The notes: generated from the letters alone by a model not told the origin. A stretch of 64,000 nucleotides of DNA from Malurus cyaneus samueli (GCA_009741485.1 CM019216.1:22243521-22307520), one strand, 5' to 3'; counted from the first letter of the stretch, positions 1 to 14,628 are shown. Program-made: numbers and translations.

Positions 1-1234
1 GCATATGAAATTAAATAAACACACAACTGTAGAGTCAGAGAAGGCTTGAAGTATGTATATATTTAAATGATTCCTGTTTATCTGAGATGAATGTTTTAGT
101 TCTTGCTGTGGAGGGTGTGAGTCAGCTCCTCTGGGGGCTTTTGTCATGTAGCTGAGTGCAGGTGGGTGAATGGACACCATTAGGACATTTTGTGCTACTT
201 TGTCCCAAATTACAGCAGCTTTGGAGAAAGGGTTGCTTCACAAGAGACATTTTCAAATAACCCCGATCTTTGGAGATCAGGACTGAGGCTTTGTAGTTGC
301 TACAGCAAGACACTGGTAAGATCATGGAGGCAATTGCATCTTTCTGTAGAGGTACAAAAAAGTGACCAAGGCAGAGCTCCAGCCCGAGGACCAACATTTC
401 TTCTTGCATACCTAAAATAGCATTCCTGCCTAACTGTGTGAGGCATGGATTACTTCAACAAGCAATCACTGAGGAGGAGGGGGAGGAGGAATAAACCTGG
501 AGCCTGCACGTAGCAGAATATTTTTAGCACTGTTGATATGACATTAAACAGGACAAAAGAAAATGGGAAGCACTGAATCCTGGTCTGCCTTTCTTTTTAA
601 TCCTGTAATTTAATATTAGTGCAATGAGGCAGGAGCTGCTTTTTTTTTTTAAGCTAACTCCAGTCTTACAGAGGCACTGCTGGAACATTTGAGGTAGGCT
701 TTTGTTGCAGCAGTGGGAAAAGAGCTATCTTGGAGGGGTGTCATCAGTGCATTTTTGGTTGGAGGTTATGTGAAACATTACCATACAATCTCACACAGGG
801 GTTCAGAAGAGGAATACAGTAGATTTCTGCAGGTCTTGAATGTTGTGGTAAAAAAGGCTTTTCATGAAAAATAGAAATTGCGTATTTTAATGTTTTGGGG
901 TGAGGAAAGAGACCCTGTAACAGTTGATCAATTGCTGCCACAAAGTCATGCAGGGAAATTCAAGTGATTGAGTTCTGGGTGAGGTGTCAAGAAAAAGAGT
1001 GTTAGTATGGAGAAACAGCCCCTGTTGATGAATCAAAGCAGCTCTGGGAAATAGTTCTAGACATGGCAGTCTCTAGAATTCAGTTAAATTGGAAGATTGT
1101 TCTGTGGCATGGTATTGGTTTGATACTCGCCTGAATGATATCCCGGTGTAACTTGAGAGTTATAATGAGTGAGAGACCATTTCCAGAAATAAGTTAGGCA
1201 GTAGTTTTAACTTGAATCCATGTGCTAGAGTGGG

Positions 1235-1262
1235 TATTTTTGGAGGTCCCTTCCAAACATTT
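1235..1262 (+). mobile_element. Possible CR1 3'-end remnant
   Basis: TTTTTGGAGGTCCCTTCCAA resembles the CR1 3' UTR phrase before the terminal octamers, but nothing recognisable flanks it. It could be chance. Confidence 0.3.
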
Positions 1263-1506
1263 CTTTCATGTAATTTTGAAGCTACACTGCAGCATTTGTC
1301 ATGAAACATGCTAAGAGCTTTTTCCATCTGCAAAATCTCCTTTAACACATTTGAAATGGATACACAATGAGACTGTGCTTATCATTAAGAGATCCTCATT
1401 CCACCCAATATTTTCGATTCACTGTTCTTTAAATTCTGAAAGCACTCAATAAGCAGGTGGCAGCATTAAATCTTTTGCTTTTATATGAATTCCTGAAAAT
1501 AGAGCT

Positions 1507-2030
1507 TGTTGTGGTTTAACCCCAGACAGCAACTAACTACCACACAGTGGCATCTTCCTTCCCCTTCCCCAGCCTGCATTGTGGAGGAGAATTGAAAAAA
1601 AAGTAAAACTTGTGGGTTGAGATAAGAACAATTTAATAATTGAAACAGAATAAAACAGTAATAGTAATTATAATGATAATAATGAAAAGGAGAAAGAGAG
1701 AGTAATAAAAGCTAACAAAGACACATGCTGCACAATACAATTGTTCATCACCTGCTGACCAATGCCCAGACTGTGTCTGAACAGTGATCATCTCCTCCTG
1801 ACCAGCTCCTCCCAGTTTATGTACTGAGAATGGTGTTCTGTGACATGGCTCATGACTTTGGCCAGTTCAGCTCTCCTGGCTGTGCTCACTCCCAGCCTTT
1901 TGTGTTTCTGCTCTCTGGCAAGATGAGGGAAACTGAAAAGTTGATTTAAAGACTAGTTGATTTAAAGACTAGTTAGGAAAAACTGAAACATCAGTGTGTT
2001 ACTAAGAACTGTATCCCAGCTGAAACCTAC
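1507..2030 (-). mobile_element. Solo LTR of an avian endogenous retrovirus
   Basis: Read on the minus strand, this segment has the layout of an avian ERV LTR that I recognise from songbird genomes. It begins with a segment containing CAGCTGGGATACAGTT, has a degenerate TATA region at AGTACATAAACTGGGA (about 1811-1826) and an ATTAAA signal near 1633, and ends with TGGGGTTAAACCACAACA at 1507-1524. A TAA/TAATGA-type simple stretch sits just upstream of the ATTAAA in the sense direction, as is usual for this family. No internal gag, pol or env sequence was seen on either side, so it looks like a solo LTR. The right boundary is uncertain by about 10 nt and no clear target-site duplication was found. 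A perfect 16-bp tandem duplication lies at 1941-1972. Class assignment (ERVL or ERVK-like) is not attempted. Confidence 0.8.
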
Positions 2031-2335
2031 TTGACAACGAACAGAATAAAGAGATAAGTGGTTAATGAAAGGCATAAAGAAGGTGGATGTTAATGAAAAT
2101 GAACTTGGAGGACAACATGAATGTGACATCCCATCCTTAAGGGGAAGGGAGCACCAAGATTCCGATGCCTGTGGTCGGAAAGGAATGACTAAAGTCAGAG
2201 GGTCCACAAAAAGTTGAAAAGTTTTATTAGTAAATTATACACATGGCATGGAAACTGAAATGACAGACCCTTAAAACATAAGCACACTGCAGTGGGTTTT
2301 GAGTAAGGAGTAGGGTGAAAGAGGAGGGAGAGATT

Positions 2336-2388
2336 AAAGAAAGGGAGAAAGAAAGAAAAGAAGGAAGGAAGGAAGGAAGGAGAGAAAA
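2336..2388 (+). repeat. Purine-only GAAA/GGAA microsatellite
   Basis: A 53-nt uninterrupted purine run with GAAA-type units passing into a clean (GGAA)n block at 2361-2381. Long mirror-symmetric purine tracts can form triplex DNA, and GGAA arrays can bind ETS factors; neither is shown here. The long minus-strand reading frames here (Phe/Leu/Ser-rich) are artefacts of this repeat. Confidence 0.9.
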
Positions 2389-5300
2389 TCTTGGCTCCAG
2401 CATCAGTCCTACTGATGGGGTGCCCAGGTCCTGGATCATATGTTTTGTGGGGGTACATTTTTACTGATAATTTTTGCCTGTTCTGGAGCTAAGTTTCTCA
2501 CTTTCTAAGCAATTAATTGTCATTTGCAGTTCATTATTCTAGACCTTTCTGGAAACGAATTGGAGGGCACTGGGGGGTCTTTGGTGAACTTAATCCTCCT
2601 CTACTGGGTCGGCTATTGTCGGCAGCCCATGCCTACTTCTAGACCTCATTCTTGCACTTGTACTGTGCTGTGTTGTGCTTATCTCCAGAAACCAGAACAA
2701 GGACATTTATCCCAGAAAAGTGCTGCTCTGTCTTGGTGTGGCTTGCTTCTCCAGTCACATCAAGTGAGGCATCAAGCCTCCCGCCGATGATGGTTGCTTA
2801 TTTTCACCTCTCCTCAAGAAGATTCCACTGGATGAGGAGAAGTGGGAGTAGGGTGGCTTATATTTCACTTTTTAAGTATAATAGTCTGCCGCACTGATGT
2901 TAGCAAAGGCAGGCTGAAGAAACACAAATTACCTGTGGAATGAGTTTGTGTTGCAGACAAATGATGAGGCACTGGTGAGTGCCTGCCACTTCCTAATGGG
3001 ATGGAACATGGAACAATGCCCGATAGTCCTTCATTTTTAGGACCATCCAAAACCTTTGCCTTCTGTTGTTTCTCCTTCAGAGGGAAGCACTGCCCTAATC
3101 CCTAAGTTCTGTGTATCAAGGGAGCAGGTCTTCAACTCTTGATTGAACATGAAGGTCACACAGGAAATCTTTCTGCATTTAATACTTCATTATTGAGCAT
3201 TAAACATTATCTTTCTTGAAAAGACCGATGGTGACTTGTGATGTGTACTGCAAAATGCTTACTGATGGCAATTTTACTATATTAACACCTTCCTGGTAAC
3301 GAAGACCCATTCTTGAGGAAAAGGAACAAAATCAAATTTGCTGAGTTTAGGTGAAAAATTAATTTTGCTGAATCACTTTAATTTGTTCAGTATTCTGAAA
3401 AGTAGCAAGTAACTGGTTGAAGCTTTTTGTATCTTGAATTGTACACAAATGTATTCATATGCCAGAACTAATGTATTTACAGAAATCCCCAAAGTAATTT
3501 CACATTTTTCTCTGTGAGACAGAAACTGAATCACTGCCATTCACATTGCAGTGTCATATTTCTTGTTATTGAAAAATGTTTGGAAATCAAACATGGGAAA
3601 GTGAGTGTTTTTTAAATATTATATTTTTAAATGTTGTGAAATGAACCAATAGGATTTGCTTCAACCATTTAAAACTGTATATTCAGGGGAGAGCCATCAA
3701 AAAATTTCCCCCATTGAATAGATTTTAAATTGTTTTCATTCAAATTCCACGCATTTCATAAAATGTTACTGACAGTACATTTATCATCATTTTACTGCTT
3801 CTTAAAAATACAGCTGTTGGTGATGATTTTATGTAACAAGAATGTTTGAAAAAATCATTAGATTTTTTAGCCTCAAGCAAGAACTAAATGGTTTAATATT
3901 TTTCTTTAGTAAATGCACTTTGGAATAAATCCAGATCAAACCCAAAACATCGAGTTAAGTGATAATCAAACCAAGAATAATTATTACCAAAGTTCCTAAG
4001 CCAAAACTCAGCTGTTTCAGTCTGAGACAACAAAAGCAAAATGCAAAGTATTTATATTTGAAATTCCAGCACAGAAAGGACATGATTTGTCTTCCTCTGT
4101 GCTTTTTTTTTTAGCAGATGTTTTATTTAGAATCTGTTAGGTGAACTGACACTGATATTTACATATTAAAAAAAATCCCAAGAAACTGTCAATAGTTTAT
4201 TTGTCAGGAGAGAAGTAGCTAAATATAACTGAAGATGTTTTTTTCATTTTCTTTTTAATAGCAATATATTATAGTTTCTAGTGTCTTCTTTCTGAAAAGA
4301 ATGTATGTGTCCTGAAGGATTATAATGATAAATGATTCCTTTAAGGACTTTCACTTCCTCCCCAGTTTCTAAGGCTTAGAAGTCAGGACTGCGGGCCTCC
4401 AACCTTGCCAATGATTTGTGGTGACACAGTGCTGCATCAAATGATGGATTACCTGGGGTTTTCAGGGGCTCCAGTGCACTTTAAAGTTTGGGAAATAGGA
4501 TTATCAGAGCAAATTTAATTTTCACTTTGTTTCATTTGCTTTGTTTTATTCATAAGTGTTATGATAACAGTGTTAATAATAGGATTACAGGCTATTTCTT
4601 TGTTCTCCAACGGTGATTTTGCTTAGGAATCACCATGACCAACTACATCAGGATACAATACAACTGAAAAAAAGAGTTTTTATAAGACCCTCAATGGTCT
4701 TATAAGTAAAATTTTGTAAAATAAAACCTAATATTTCATCTGTTTCCAATTGAATATTTTTTTCATTTTTTCAGCACATGTGCTTCTTGTTTTTCAGCAC
4801 ATCGGCTTCTTGACACAGGCAGAAAATCTAAATCAAATGGTTGAGATGTCCAAAGAAAAGGAAAGTTGGCATTTTTACCCTCCATGTAATGGCAGTGAAA
4901 GGGATGAGTCCAGAATATGGTTCTCCCTACTACAAAATGCTCACAGAAATTACCCCTGGCAGCAGGTGTGTGGGTAACTCTTCTCAAAATTACTAGGGAC
5001 AAGTTAAACTAGTTTCTTAAAAACAGCTACGTTTATAGATATTAGTCATTTTTAATAAGTAAAAATGACCGGACCGCTTGACTTCTAGAAGCACTGCCTC
5101 TGTGAAGTGCTCAAGTACTGCAGATGTGAGCGTCATGCAAAAGCATGGAAATAATTTTCATGATGCTCTGGGTGGTTTAAGGCTTGGGAGGGGTGCAAGA
5201 TCGAGCATTGCAGAATTAGGAGGTGCTTTGACACGTTGATGTAGGTTTTCAGAATATGCTCTGGTGTAACTAATATGTAACATTACATATTTCTTAAAAT

Positions 5301-8300
5301 TCAGAACTTATTTGAAATGTTGACCCCAGTATTCAGATGGAATCCCTTTGCTATTTCTATATTGGTCTTTTTTGACAGGCTATGGAGAGCAGTATTACTT
5401 ATATGCTCTTATGTTTATTGTGTATTTTAGATATCTGTTCAAACATTATTTGCCCATGAAATTGTATATTAGAATGTTCTAATAAGTGTTCCTGTATTCT
5501 GTTTTTATTTCTATTTCTTATACAAAATCTTACAGGTTTAGATATTCCTACATTAATGATGCAGGAGAAAGTTGCCTTCCTTCAGACTCCTTAAACAAGA
5601 ATGATTTTTTCCAATGGAATTATATTTGAAATAATGGCTTTTGCATAAAATATAAATAGTTACAGTAGTTATCTCACTGAGCTATCTCAGAGTAGCAGTG
5701 ATTTGGTTTGATAGCTGTTTTGCTTCCTTTGTAAGTACAGAGATTACCTTCTGTTGCAGCTATCTTATTTTTGTTGTCTGTGAGAGGGTACAATTCTAAA
5801 TGGGAATCCATCAGCTAACATGCGTAGTCCAATAATTAATCGAATATTCATTGTAAATGATTTAGAGGGCTAGTCACTGGCATAAAATATATTTAGGTAC
5901 TTTCAAAAGCAGATAGCCACTTTCAGTCAATGTGTGAGTGAGCAGATGATGATTTTCCAGTAAATCTGTTGGTATTTACATGTGTGTGTCTTCTTGCAAA
6001 CAGACTATATTAGATGTAAAGTGATGATGTGTGTGGCATGTCTGAAACACTGCCCTACCATAGAGTAAATGCCAAACAATGAAGAACAGTATTTTCATAT
6101 TTGCAGATGTGGGACGTATGGGTATGGGACAGAATTTGCAGCATAAAGTGTGAAGGGAGTTGATAAGCTGTTCTATAAAACCAGCTTTCACTTTTGAAGC
6201 AGAATGCAAAGGTATTTTAAAGCATTACTTGATGTTTCTGAGTTCAGTACACCAGCTTTTGCTCTCAAAAGAAGAGACCAGGACCTGTTCAGAGTGTGAC
6301 TGGGCTTGCTTCTGAAAGAATCAGGCCATTCTGGGAAAGTGTCCTAGACGAATGTTTTTATCTGGGAAGTGGAGGAAACTGGGAGGAAGATTTTAGTGCT
6401 CTAGCTTAGTGGATATAAAATGAATCAGGTAACATTTGATTCAAAATGATTGTTTTGAAAACCAGTGGAGAGTCTTAAATAATTTAATAAGTATTATTAA
6501 TATTTTGGCATCATTAGCGTTACTATCGTAATTTTGTATGATGTACATTGCAATTTCACCCATGACTCATCTATGTCAGGGCCTTTTAGCTCAAGGTTAG
6601 GAATAACTGTGTAACCAATAACTACCCATCTGCAGAGCACACTGCACATGCTATTGTATACTAAATTCTTCATATGAATTCCTTGTAAATGTCTTTCAAG
6701 TTCGGATGTTTATTTTAAGCTGCTTTTGAATACATGAAAAAAGCAATCTTCAGAAGACTGTGAACAGCTTATATTTTCCCCATCTAATTAATGAATAAAC
6801 ATCCCAAACTGTTCTATACTTGAATTCAATAAATAGTTCTCTAATTAAATGTGTATAATTTCAAATATGTATATTTCATAAGCAGAAATTTATTGCCATA
6901 ATTTACAATTAATGTATATTTTTGTGATGGAAAATGAGGCATGTTTTAAAGCAGTCTTAATTAAGTTTTAAAACCATAATTATGTAATAAGTTTAAAATG
7001 CTTCCTTTGTTGTTGCTTTCATTTCAGAGGAATGAACATATCTGACAGAAAAATCATCAACAAATACATGTATGTCTATTAGGGGAGCTTCAGTGCTTCA
7101 TTCTTTCCTGAAGCAATGGAATTTACCAAAACAATTTTACTCTTTGCTGCATATGTCTGTAAAATCAGTTCTGCAGGGAAAAGTACTGGTGAAGTAAAAA
7201 GTGGGGTGAATCTGGGGGGGTCTTTGCACTTAGTGGTGCTGTGGCAAAATGTAGTGTGCATCACAAACCTTTTTAGTACTGCAAACCAGAGACAGGGTTG
7301 TAATACACACATCAGACAAGACTTGAGAAGAAAGCTAATAGTAAGACAGGAGAGGCAGGTAGTCCTAAAAATCATTGAAAGAAGGTGGAGAAAAAGTAAT
7401 AGGAGTCTGAAATGGGAGGAATGAAAGTAAAGGGAGAAAAGATAATTACTTTCGAAAAATGAAGTAAAAGGCTGCAGGATGGTGTGAATGAGAATTAAAT
7501 AGATGTGTGTGAATTAAAAAAGTTCAAGAAACATGGGAATAGAGAGAAAAATAGTGGATGTGTTGGGCTGAATATTCAGCAATCTTGTCATTTTAATAAT
7601 TGATGTGTGAATAGCTGCATTATATTGAGCAACCTAACAATTCCGTCATTCGTACCTAATATTAAGTTGCCTGATGCTCTTGGAAAGTAATTGTGTAGAT
7701 TTCACAAATTACTTGAGAGAATACCTGTGAATAGTTTGTAAGTATGGCTCAACAGCAGAAACTTTTTCTATATTTATAGCAGCCCTTCGCCTTGGTGAAG
7801 TGATTTGCCCAACATCTGTTAATTCCCCACTAGACCCTTATAAGCCTCTTCCATGAAAAAGATTAGCTGTGCTTTTTCACATATTGCAGGATAAGGGATT
7901 TCAGTAAGGAGACCAAAACCTTGTTGCTGTTGCATTTTTCTTGCTGGATTCATCAGCACAGCTTTCCATGTGGGTTGATACTGATACCAGGGAAAACTCT
8001 TTTCCTTCTGTGCAAACAAGTTTTGCCATTGATTTCCATACCTGAGCCAGCTGAACCGTAAACAAGATTTCCCTCCTTTCCCTCCGGCACTTTATATAAA
8101 GCACCTGACAGTACTTGTAAGTCAGTCTTAAGCAATTGTTTTTGTGTTGATCTATAGAAATAGATGTAGATAGCATACAGAAGACTTTTATATCCTGTGA
8201 TTGCTGTATAACTAGAAGATGTATTTCTACTCAGAAACCTGGGAATGATACTTTGCATCACATCTTCAAGTGAGAATGCTTCAGCTCTTTTCTTGATTTA

Positions 8301-11300
8301 TTTTGCTGTTATTATTTCTATGGTTAATATCTCTCCAGCATTGCAGACAATCCTCATTTGCTGCTACTCTTCCAGTGACACGATTGCCGTCTCAGTTGAC
8401 AGCGCTAAGCAATGTGTCACATTTTTGGTTGACCTCTTGTTCTCCTGTGTTTTCTGAAGTGTTTACAGGATTTGTGGCACTCCTGCTCGCTGCACTCCAG
8501 GCATGTGAGGCAGCTGCTGTGCTCCAGCCTGGCAGGAGCTTTGGGCATTATAACAAGAATTGTCCTTGCACAGCTTTGTGGCACTCTACAGTCCCATGGT
8601 TGGTTCTTTATTTGACTCTAGAGATAATCTTAGATTTTTTCGGCATTAGGGAGCCTGAAGTAATATCAGATAACATAAATTAGATTGTGTGGTTGCCCTG
8701 GTTGTTAGTGGTATCTTATAAGATTGTATTTAGGTTCCTTTATTTTCATTTTGGTTGTCTCCTGTCACTTACAGGGACAACAGACTGCATGCCATTAGTC
8801 TTTAATTTCTGACGTATTATTTATTTTTTTGGCATCTGGTTGTCTACCTGTTCCTCTCTGTTAAATAGCTGGGGCTACAATTTTGTGTGGATCTGTGCTC
8901 ACACTTCATTAGCAGCACTCTTCCATTGACTCTGTTTGGGTTGCTCCTGTGATCTGATATTCATAGGGACTGGAGTTTGCAGTCGAAAAATTTGATAACT
9001 CCATGAAAATGATCATTGTAAACGCTGTGTGACTGGCTGCTAACACTGAGATGAATATAAGCACTGACTGTGCTTTAGGAAAAACACACTTTTAGTTGCA
9101 GGTGCTCAGCTTCATGCGGCTCCTTTTCTACCAATGAAGCCAGTTTTAGTTCTGCACCATTCTGTTTTAAATGAAAAAAACAGCAACAAGGCCCAAAACA
9201 CTACAACTTCAAATATTTTTTTTAGAGCTTTCCACCACAGAACACAGTTTATCCGAGCCAGTTGGCTTGCATACTGAAATAGTCCCTATTCCTCTCTGTT
9301 ATTATGGGCTCTCTATACAGGCTTGGCTGCAATAAACAAAGGTAAACTTTGGGGGCCCCCCTGCCAAACACACATGAAACTGTTTTCTAAAGGATTTTCT
9401 TGAAAACTCTTGTAAATATAGCCTGTTTTTAACAGCATTTTAATATTCCTGTTAGGGGGTGCATGTGTGTCTGTTTCTATTTCTACCCTGTTTTGAAATA
9501 ACTAATTTACACTGATTGTACTGGAAGATAACAGTAATTGCTCTCTGGAGTAGAATAGGATGAATGATACTTATTTAGTGCAAAAAATTATTTATGATTC
9601 TTGTGTTTATTAGGATTTTTCACTTTTTTTTGTCTGTAGCGTTGATTTAAAAGTGCTCAGAAGAGATCGACTTAAGCATAATATGACAGTTTTTCTTCCC
9701 TAATATACTTCTTTCAGTCATCTAGGAGATGTGTTTAATATAAAGGATATGTGTCACTTCAGCTTGGCACAAGAGTTTGTATTTGGTAATGCACAGCAGC
9801 AGTGTCTGCTAAAATACAGTAGTTAGCCCAAAGGGTAATTTAAAAGTAAAAGGAAAATGTGATGTTGGGACAGGAAGAAAAAGAAAAAGGCTGTCATATG
9901 TGAGATACTTCTTATCATGAATAGGTCAGAACTTACTTTGTGCTGCAATGATAGCTCATCACTGAGCTTCAGATTATTATTATTGGGAAATCCCTATGTG
10001 TCTGATTCTTCAGAAAATAGTTACAGGTATTTAAGAAGAGGGTTTCGAGCAATGGTTTGGTGTTTCACTTCTATGAAACAAAGGACAGGGACAATGTAGT
10101 AGAAAGAAACATTATAAAAAGCAACCTTATCTCTTACTGTTTGTGTTCTCCCCTAAAAGCATGGAGGTAAAATGCAATTAGCAGCATTAGTCACAGTCTA
10201 AGATTTGAGTTCCCCAGAAACACACTCTGCAATCAAGTTCTGCTGCTATTTTTAGCAATTTTTCAACTTTTCCCAGAATGATGGAAGATGAGACCACTGC
10301 TGCTGAGTCACATTGATGACAAACAGAAGGGATAATATCAAGTAGGTGTTTGGCTCCAATACTAAATCTCCTCACCAATAAATATCTCTACTGAAGTAAT
10401 GTGTCAAGAATAGAGGATTGGACCAAGAACAAATGTTTTGAAGTGATATTGTAAAAGGAAAGGTGATGGCTTGCATTTTTTGTTGGTGCTTTGGGTGCTT
10501 CCTGCTGTAAAACTGAGGCTTACCCTGAATTTGTTAATCCTTGAAAAAATAGAATGAGTGAGGGAAGATTATAATAGTCATTGCTTGGCTTACTGCTATA
10601 AGAATAGTGTTGACAGTGTGAGGTCAGAAAACAAGAATGGATGACTGAATTGGTGGCCCAGTCTACCTAGATCAGTGTCCTGTCCTTGACTGCTACCTGC
10701 AGTTCATTCTTGTGGAAAAAAAGGCATGGTGAAAAGGACAGATATTCCTGTACCTTCCTGTTCTTCGTGGCCCTAGTGTAAATAAATGGATCTGTTCACT
10801 GTGGATGTGTTTTCTTGGGTTTTGGTCTGGTTTTCTTTTTGGCGTCTGGAACTTCCTGATGCAGCAAGTTTCATAATAATTATGTGTTATATGAAATTCT
10901 GCTGCTTTTGTTGTATGATAACTTAATGTGGTACCTCATGGCAATTTTATTCTTATACCAAGAATCTGTGACATTATAGCAGAAACTTATCTTTATATAC
11001 CTTATATCTACTTTTCTGTACCGTATTATAGTAGGCATAGACTTGCTTTAGGTACCCACTGGTTCATATGTGCTGGGAATCTTGTGCATGAATGGTCCAA
11101 CTAATGTTGCTTAGACAGGAATCATATCCTCTCTTTGGGGTGGCTGTAATATGCATCTGAGTGAGAAACTAATATGATTTTTTAAAAAATCAGTCAAAAA
11201 AACATGACTTTGATTAATCTTATCCATATTAAACATTTACGTTTGAGTAGGGTGGGCTGAATCTCAGATGTGCTGATTTCTATTGCATGTAAAGATGCAT

Positions 11301-14300
11301 GCAATATTTATGCATATATTTTATTTATGCAATATTTTATTTATGTAAATAAAATAGAGATTTCTATTCTGGACACCTTTGCATTTGTTCAGACAAATAT
11401 TACTTTTAGGGAGATAATTCACTACAAAAGAAGAAATATGCATAATGCTGGGGAACAATGGTGCTTTATAAAATCGTTTACCATATAATAGGCTGGTAAA
11501 ATGTATTTTACTTGCTGTCCTTCCTCAGACACCCTTTGGGCAATAGCTAAGGTGCTTTTGCAGTACAGAAAGAAACAGCAAGGAAATTTTATCCAGAATT
11601 CTCTTAAAGCAGGATTTTTTTCTTAATGCCTGACATTGTCTGTAACCTCAAGAGAGCCCGTTCCTTGGATGATGTAAGTGTTTCATTTGCACTGTAAAGA
11701 GGGCTCCCAGCACAGTGTCTCTTCAAAGCGTCACCCAGAACATTTGATTAATGCTATCTTGTTTCTGTTTGGCAGCTAGCAATAGGGAAGAAAAGAGAAT
11801 ACACAAATAAAACAAGGCAAGGTGAAAAAAACCCACTTTGCTCCTTTAACAAAAGCAAGGTGGCAGGTAAATGTTATCCTCACAAGCACATGGTGTGCTG
11901 TGGGTTGAAGATAACAGATGATCCCAGAGCCAAGGGAAGAGGAGAGCTGGTCTCTGCACCTGGGAGATAGTGAACCTCAGCTTGCAAGTGCCTTGTGGTG
12001 TGCCTTGATTTGAGAACTTGCCATCTTAAATCCATTCCAAAAATTTGATCTCTCTGATGGCCGAGGAATCTGTTGCTGCCTTACCGAACATTGCACAAAC
12101 ATGCTGCCTTGTGGTTGATGTTGCCCTTTTGTTGTCAGGTCTTTCCTGATCCTGATGCCATATTCAGAGAGTTTGATTCCACTAGGTAATCGTAAATATT
12201 ACTGGAAATTAATATTCCATTTTAACAATTTTCCAATGGGAAATATGAGAGAAAAACTTATTCATAAACATAATCAATCCTAGGCTGAGCCAATAAAAGA
12301 TTCAAGAACCTCTAGCATTTGACTTACCCTGGCTTTGTAGTTAGTTTATTTAGTTCCTAGTTGTGCTTTCTGCATTCTAGCACAATGCTTTCTTCAAAAA
12401 AACAACAAAAAAAAAAAATCACCTTCAGACCTATTTCTTGTTTGTTCTGGCATTCCAGCATTCATTCATTCCCACAAACATTTTCAGGTGCCAGCATGAT
12501 ATTTCAATACAGAAATTGTAAAGAAAATATCAGAGTACGGTTTTAAATTTATTCACAGCCTGTGCTATGAACTTTGGCATGGAAGGCAGCTCTCTGTTTG
12601 AGACCTACAGAAGGTTTCGGGATTTTACTTGCTAGTCTTCAGGAATAATTCAAGAGGTGAGAGGGGTAGACCCCAGTTTACAGTAATTTTTCTCCTAGTA
12701 ATTCAGAATCTGATTTTTTTACCTGATTTTTTTTTTTTGTTTTTTTTTGCTAAAATTGGGAAATTTAGAGAAATTCTTTTTTTTTAGATAACAGGGCTAA
12801 TCAGTAGGCTGTGATTAGTTTCTCTTGAATTTAGACAGCTGCATTTACATGTAAAGAGGTCGTCTGGGCTCCTATTGCAGTCAGCAGATGGAAGCAGGGA
12901 CTTCCCGGGCTTTATTCTCTGATAGTTTAAATGGCTATCTTATGGTGAAATGTATTGTGGTCTAAGAAGTGTCTATTCTCTCCTTTGATCATAATGGAGC
13001 CTTGAACAAACTCACATGTAGATTTGGTAAATCCTTATGTTTCCTTAACTCTCTGTACAGGAAATATCCATTTAAATTTGTAGAAACTTTGGCTTTTCAT
13101 ATTATTGCAATGTTATTTTATTGTCCTTCAATTTATTTAATTAATTGCTCTGAGTTATATTTGATGTGGAACAGAGGTATCAGCAGGCACACCAAAATTC
13201 TAGATGTGAAGTTCAAGATGTACACAAGTGAAAATGTAGAGGAAATGTTGGCTGAAAGCTGGGCACAGTCTCAAGAAACAGCCATTGACATTCCTACTCC
13301 TGTGAAAAGTGTTTGGCTATTTTAAGAACCAGTGTTTTTGATTGATAGCAGAGGGGATTCCAGTCTGATAGAGTTCTTTCAGCATGTTAAGTATGCCAGG
13401 CATTTATCTTACACACCCTTTTTTTCATGTTCACTGAAACTTTTTCCCCCCTCAAGCTGTTTTATTATTCTACTGCATCCTATATATTCTTTCTAGTACA
13501 TTGAGCAAGCTAACAAGGGTCTGCTCATGTTTCTCACTTGAACAGTAAAGGATCAGATGATTAGGAGAGCATTCAATTTTTACTATTAATTATGTGAATT
13601 TAAGTACAGCAGTTTCCAGGTTGAAATGACCATAACTCCTTCCTTTTAGGGAATGCTGCCATTTAGACATCACCACTGCAGTGGGCTGATCCACTGAGCT
13701 CGTAGATTCCTTTATTGAATTGTCAAAGAGAAAAGTCCTGGAAGATTGCTCTCCTTGCTGTGTTTGTGAATTCAGAATGTCTCTATGATTTAGTAGTAGC
13801 TAGGCAGGAAAGAAAAAATTACGAAGGGAAATCCCATGCCCTGAGTGAGGACAACTACACCTGCAGAAAAACATCGGCTGTGTGATAAATGTAACTGTAT
13901 TTTCCTTGACATCTCTATTATGCTTTGGGAAAATAGAATTAAGAAACATGGAGAAAAAAATCATGGGATGATTTACATATACTTAATCAATGCTTTTCAC
14001 CTAGTATTAATGTGTCAAAAGGAGATGGAAATTATTGAATAAGTATGCATTCACTGGTCAGATCTGTCAGTGTATCTGCCTTCATATAATCAATGAAATC
14101 TTCATTTGGAATGAAGAGAACTCTTCTACATCTGTGTCAAGAAAGTGCAAGATAGAAATATATGGAAGTATCTCACTTCTATTATTTGAATTCTCCTTAA
14201 TTTCAGAGTGTATATACTCTATTGGGTATGAATTAAAGCAGTAAAATTATGGAGGAACTCTGCAAAATTTATTGCAAGAATTTCCTTGTATTATAGCAAC

Positions 14301-14572
14301 AGATGAGCCACTTGATTGTTCTAATTTAGTTTTCCATTTCTGTTAGAAAATCATAATGCAGAAAAATTCAGTTCTAGGAAAAAATGTGCCTTGCAATATA
14401 AAATCTTTACAGAAAAAGCAGCTTTTCTCATTTAAACAAGAGTGATTTTACAAAGGACACTGTCTACAAATAAAGAAGGACATTTATAGGAAGAGAGGGG
14501 GTTATATCTCACCTGATAAACCTTATTAAAACAGATAGTCAAACTGTGCTGCATCACCAACAATGATGTACA
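2389..14572 (+). other. MLIP intron 1, part: no gene recognised
   Basis: AT-rich sequence with stop codons in all frames at short spacing. The scattered open frames (up to 126 codons) match nothing I know and lack paired splice signals, apart from a candidate 168-nt exon at 4798-4965 described in the findings. The segment 2197-2900 is somewhat repeat-like but was not identified. Confidence 0.6.
12717..12790. repeat. Clustered poly(T) runs
   Basis: Several T-runs of 8-11 nt interrupted by short sequence; no retroposon body was recognised. Confidence 0.7.
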
Positions 14573-14628
14573 AAAACAAAACAAAAAATAACAACAAAAA
14601 AGGCCCCAAAACACAAAAAAAACCCCAA

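Noticed and set aside
12969..13325. 118-codon + strand frame in intron 1.
   Set aside because: No recognisable domain, no paired splice sites and no promoter evidence; an ordinary chance frame.
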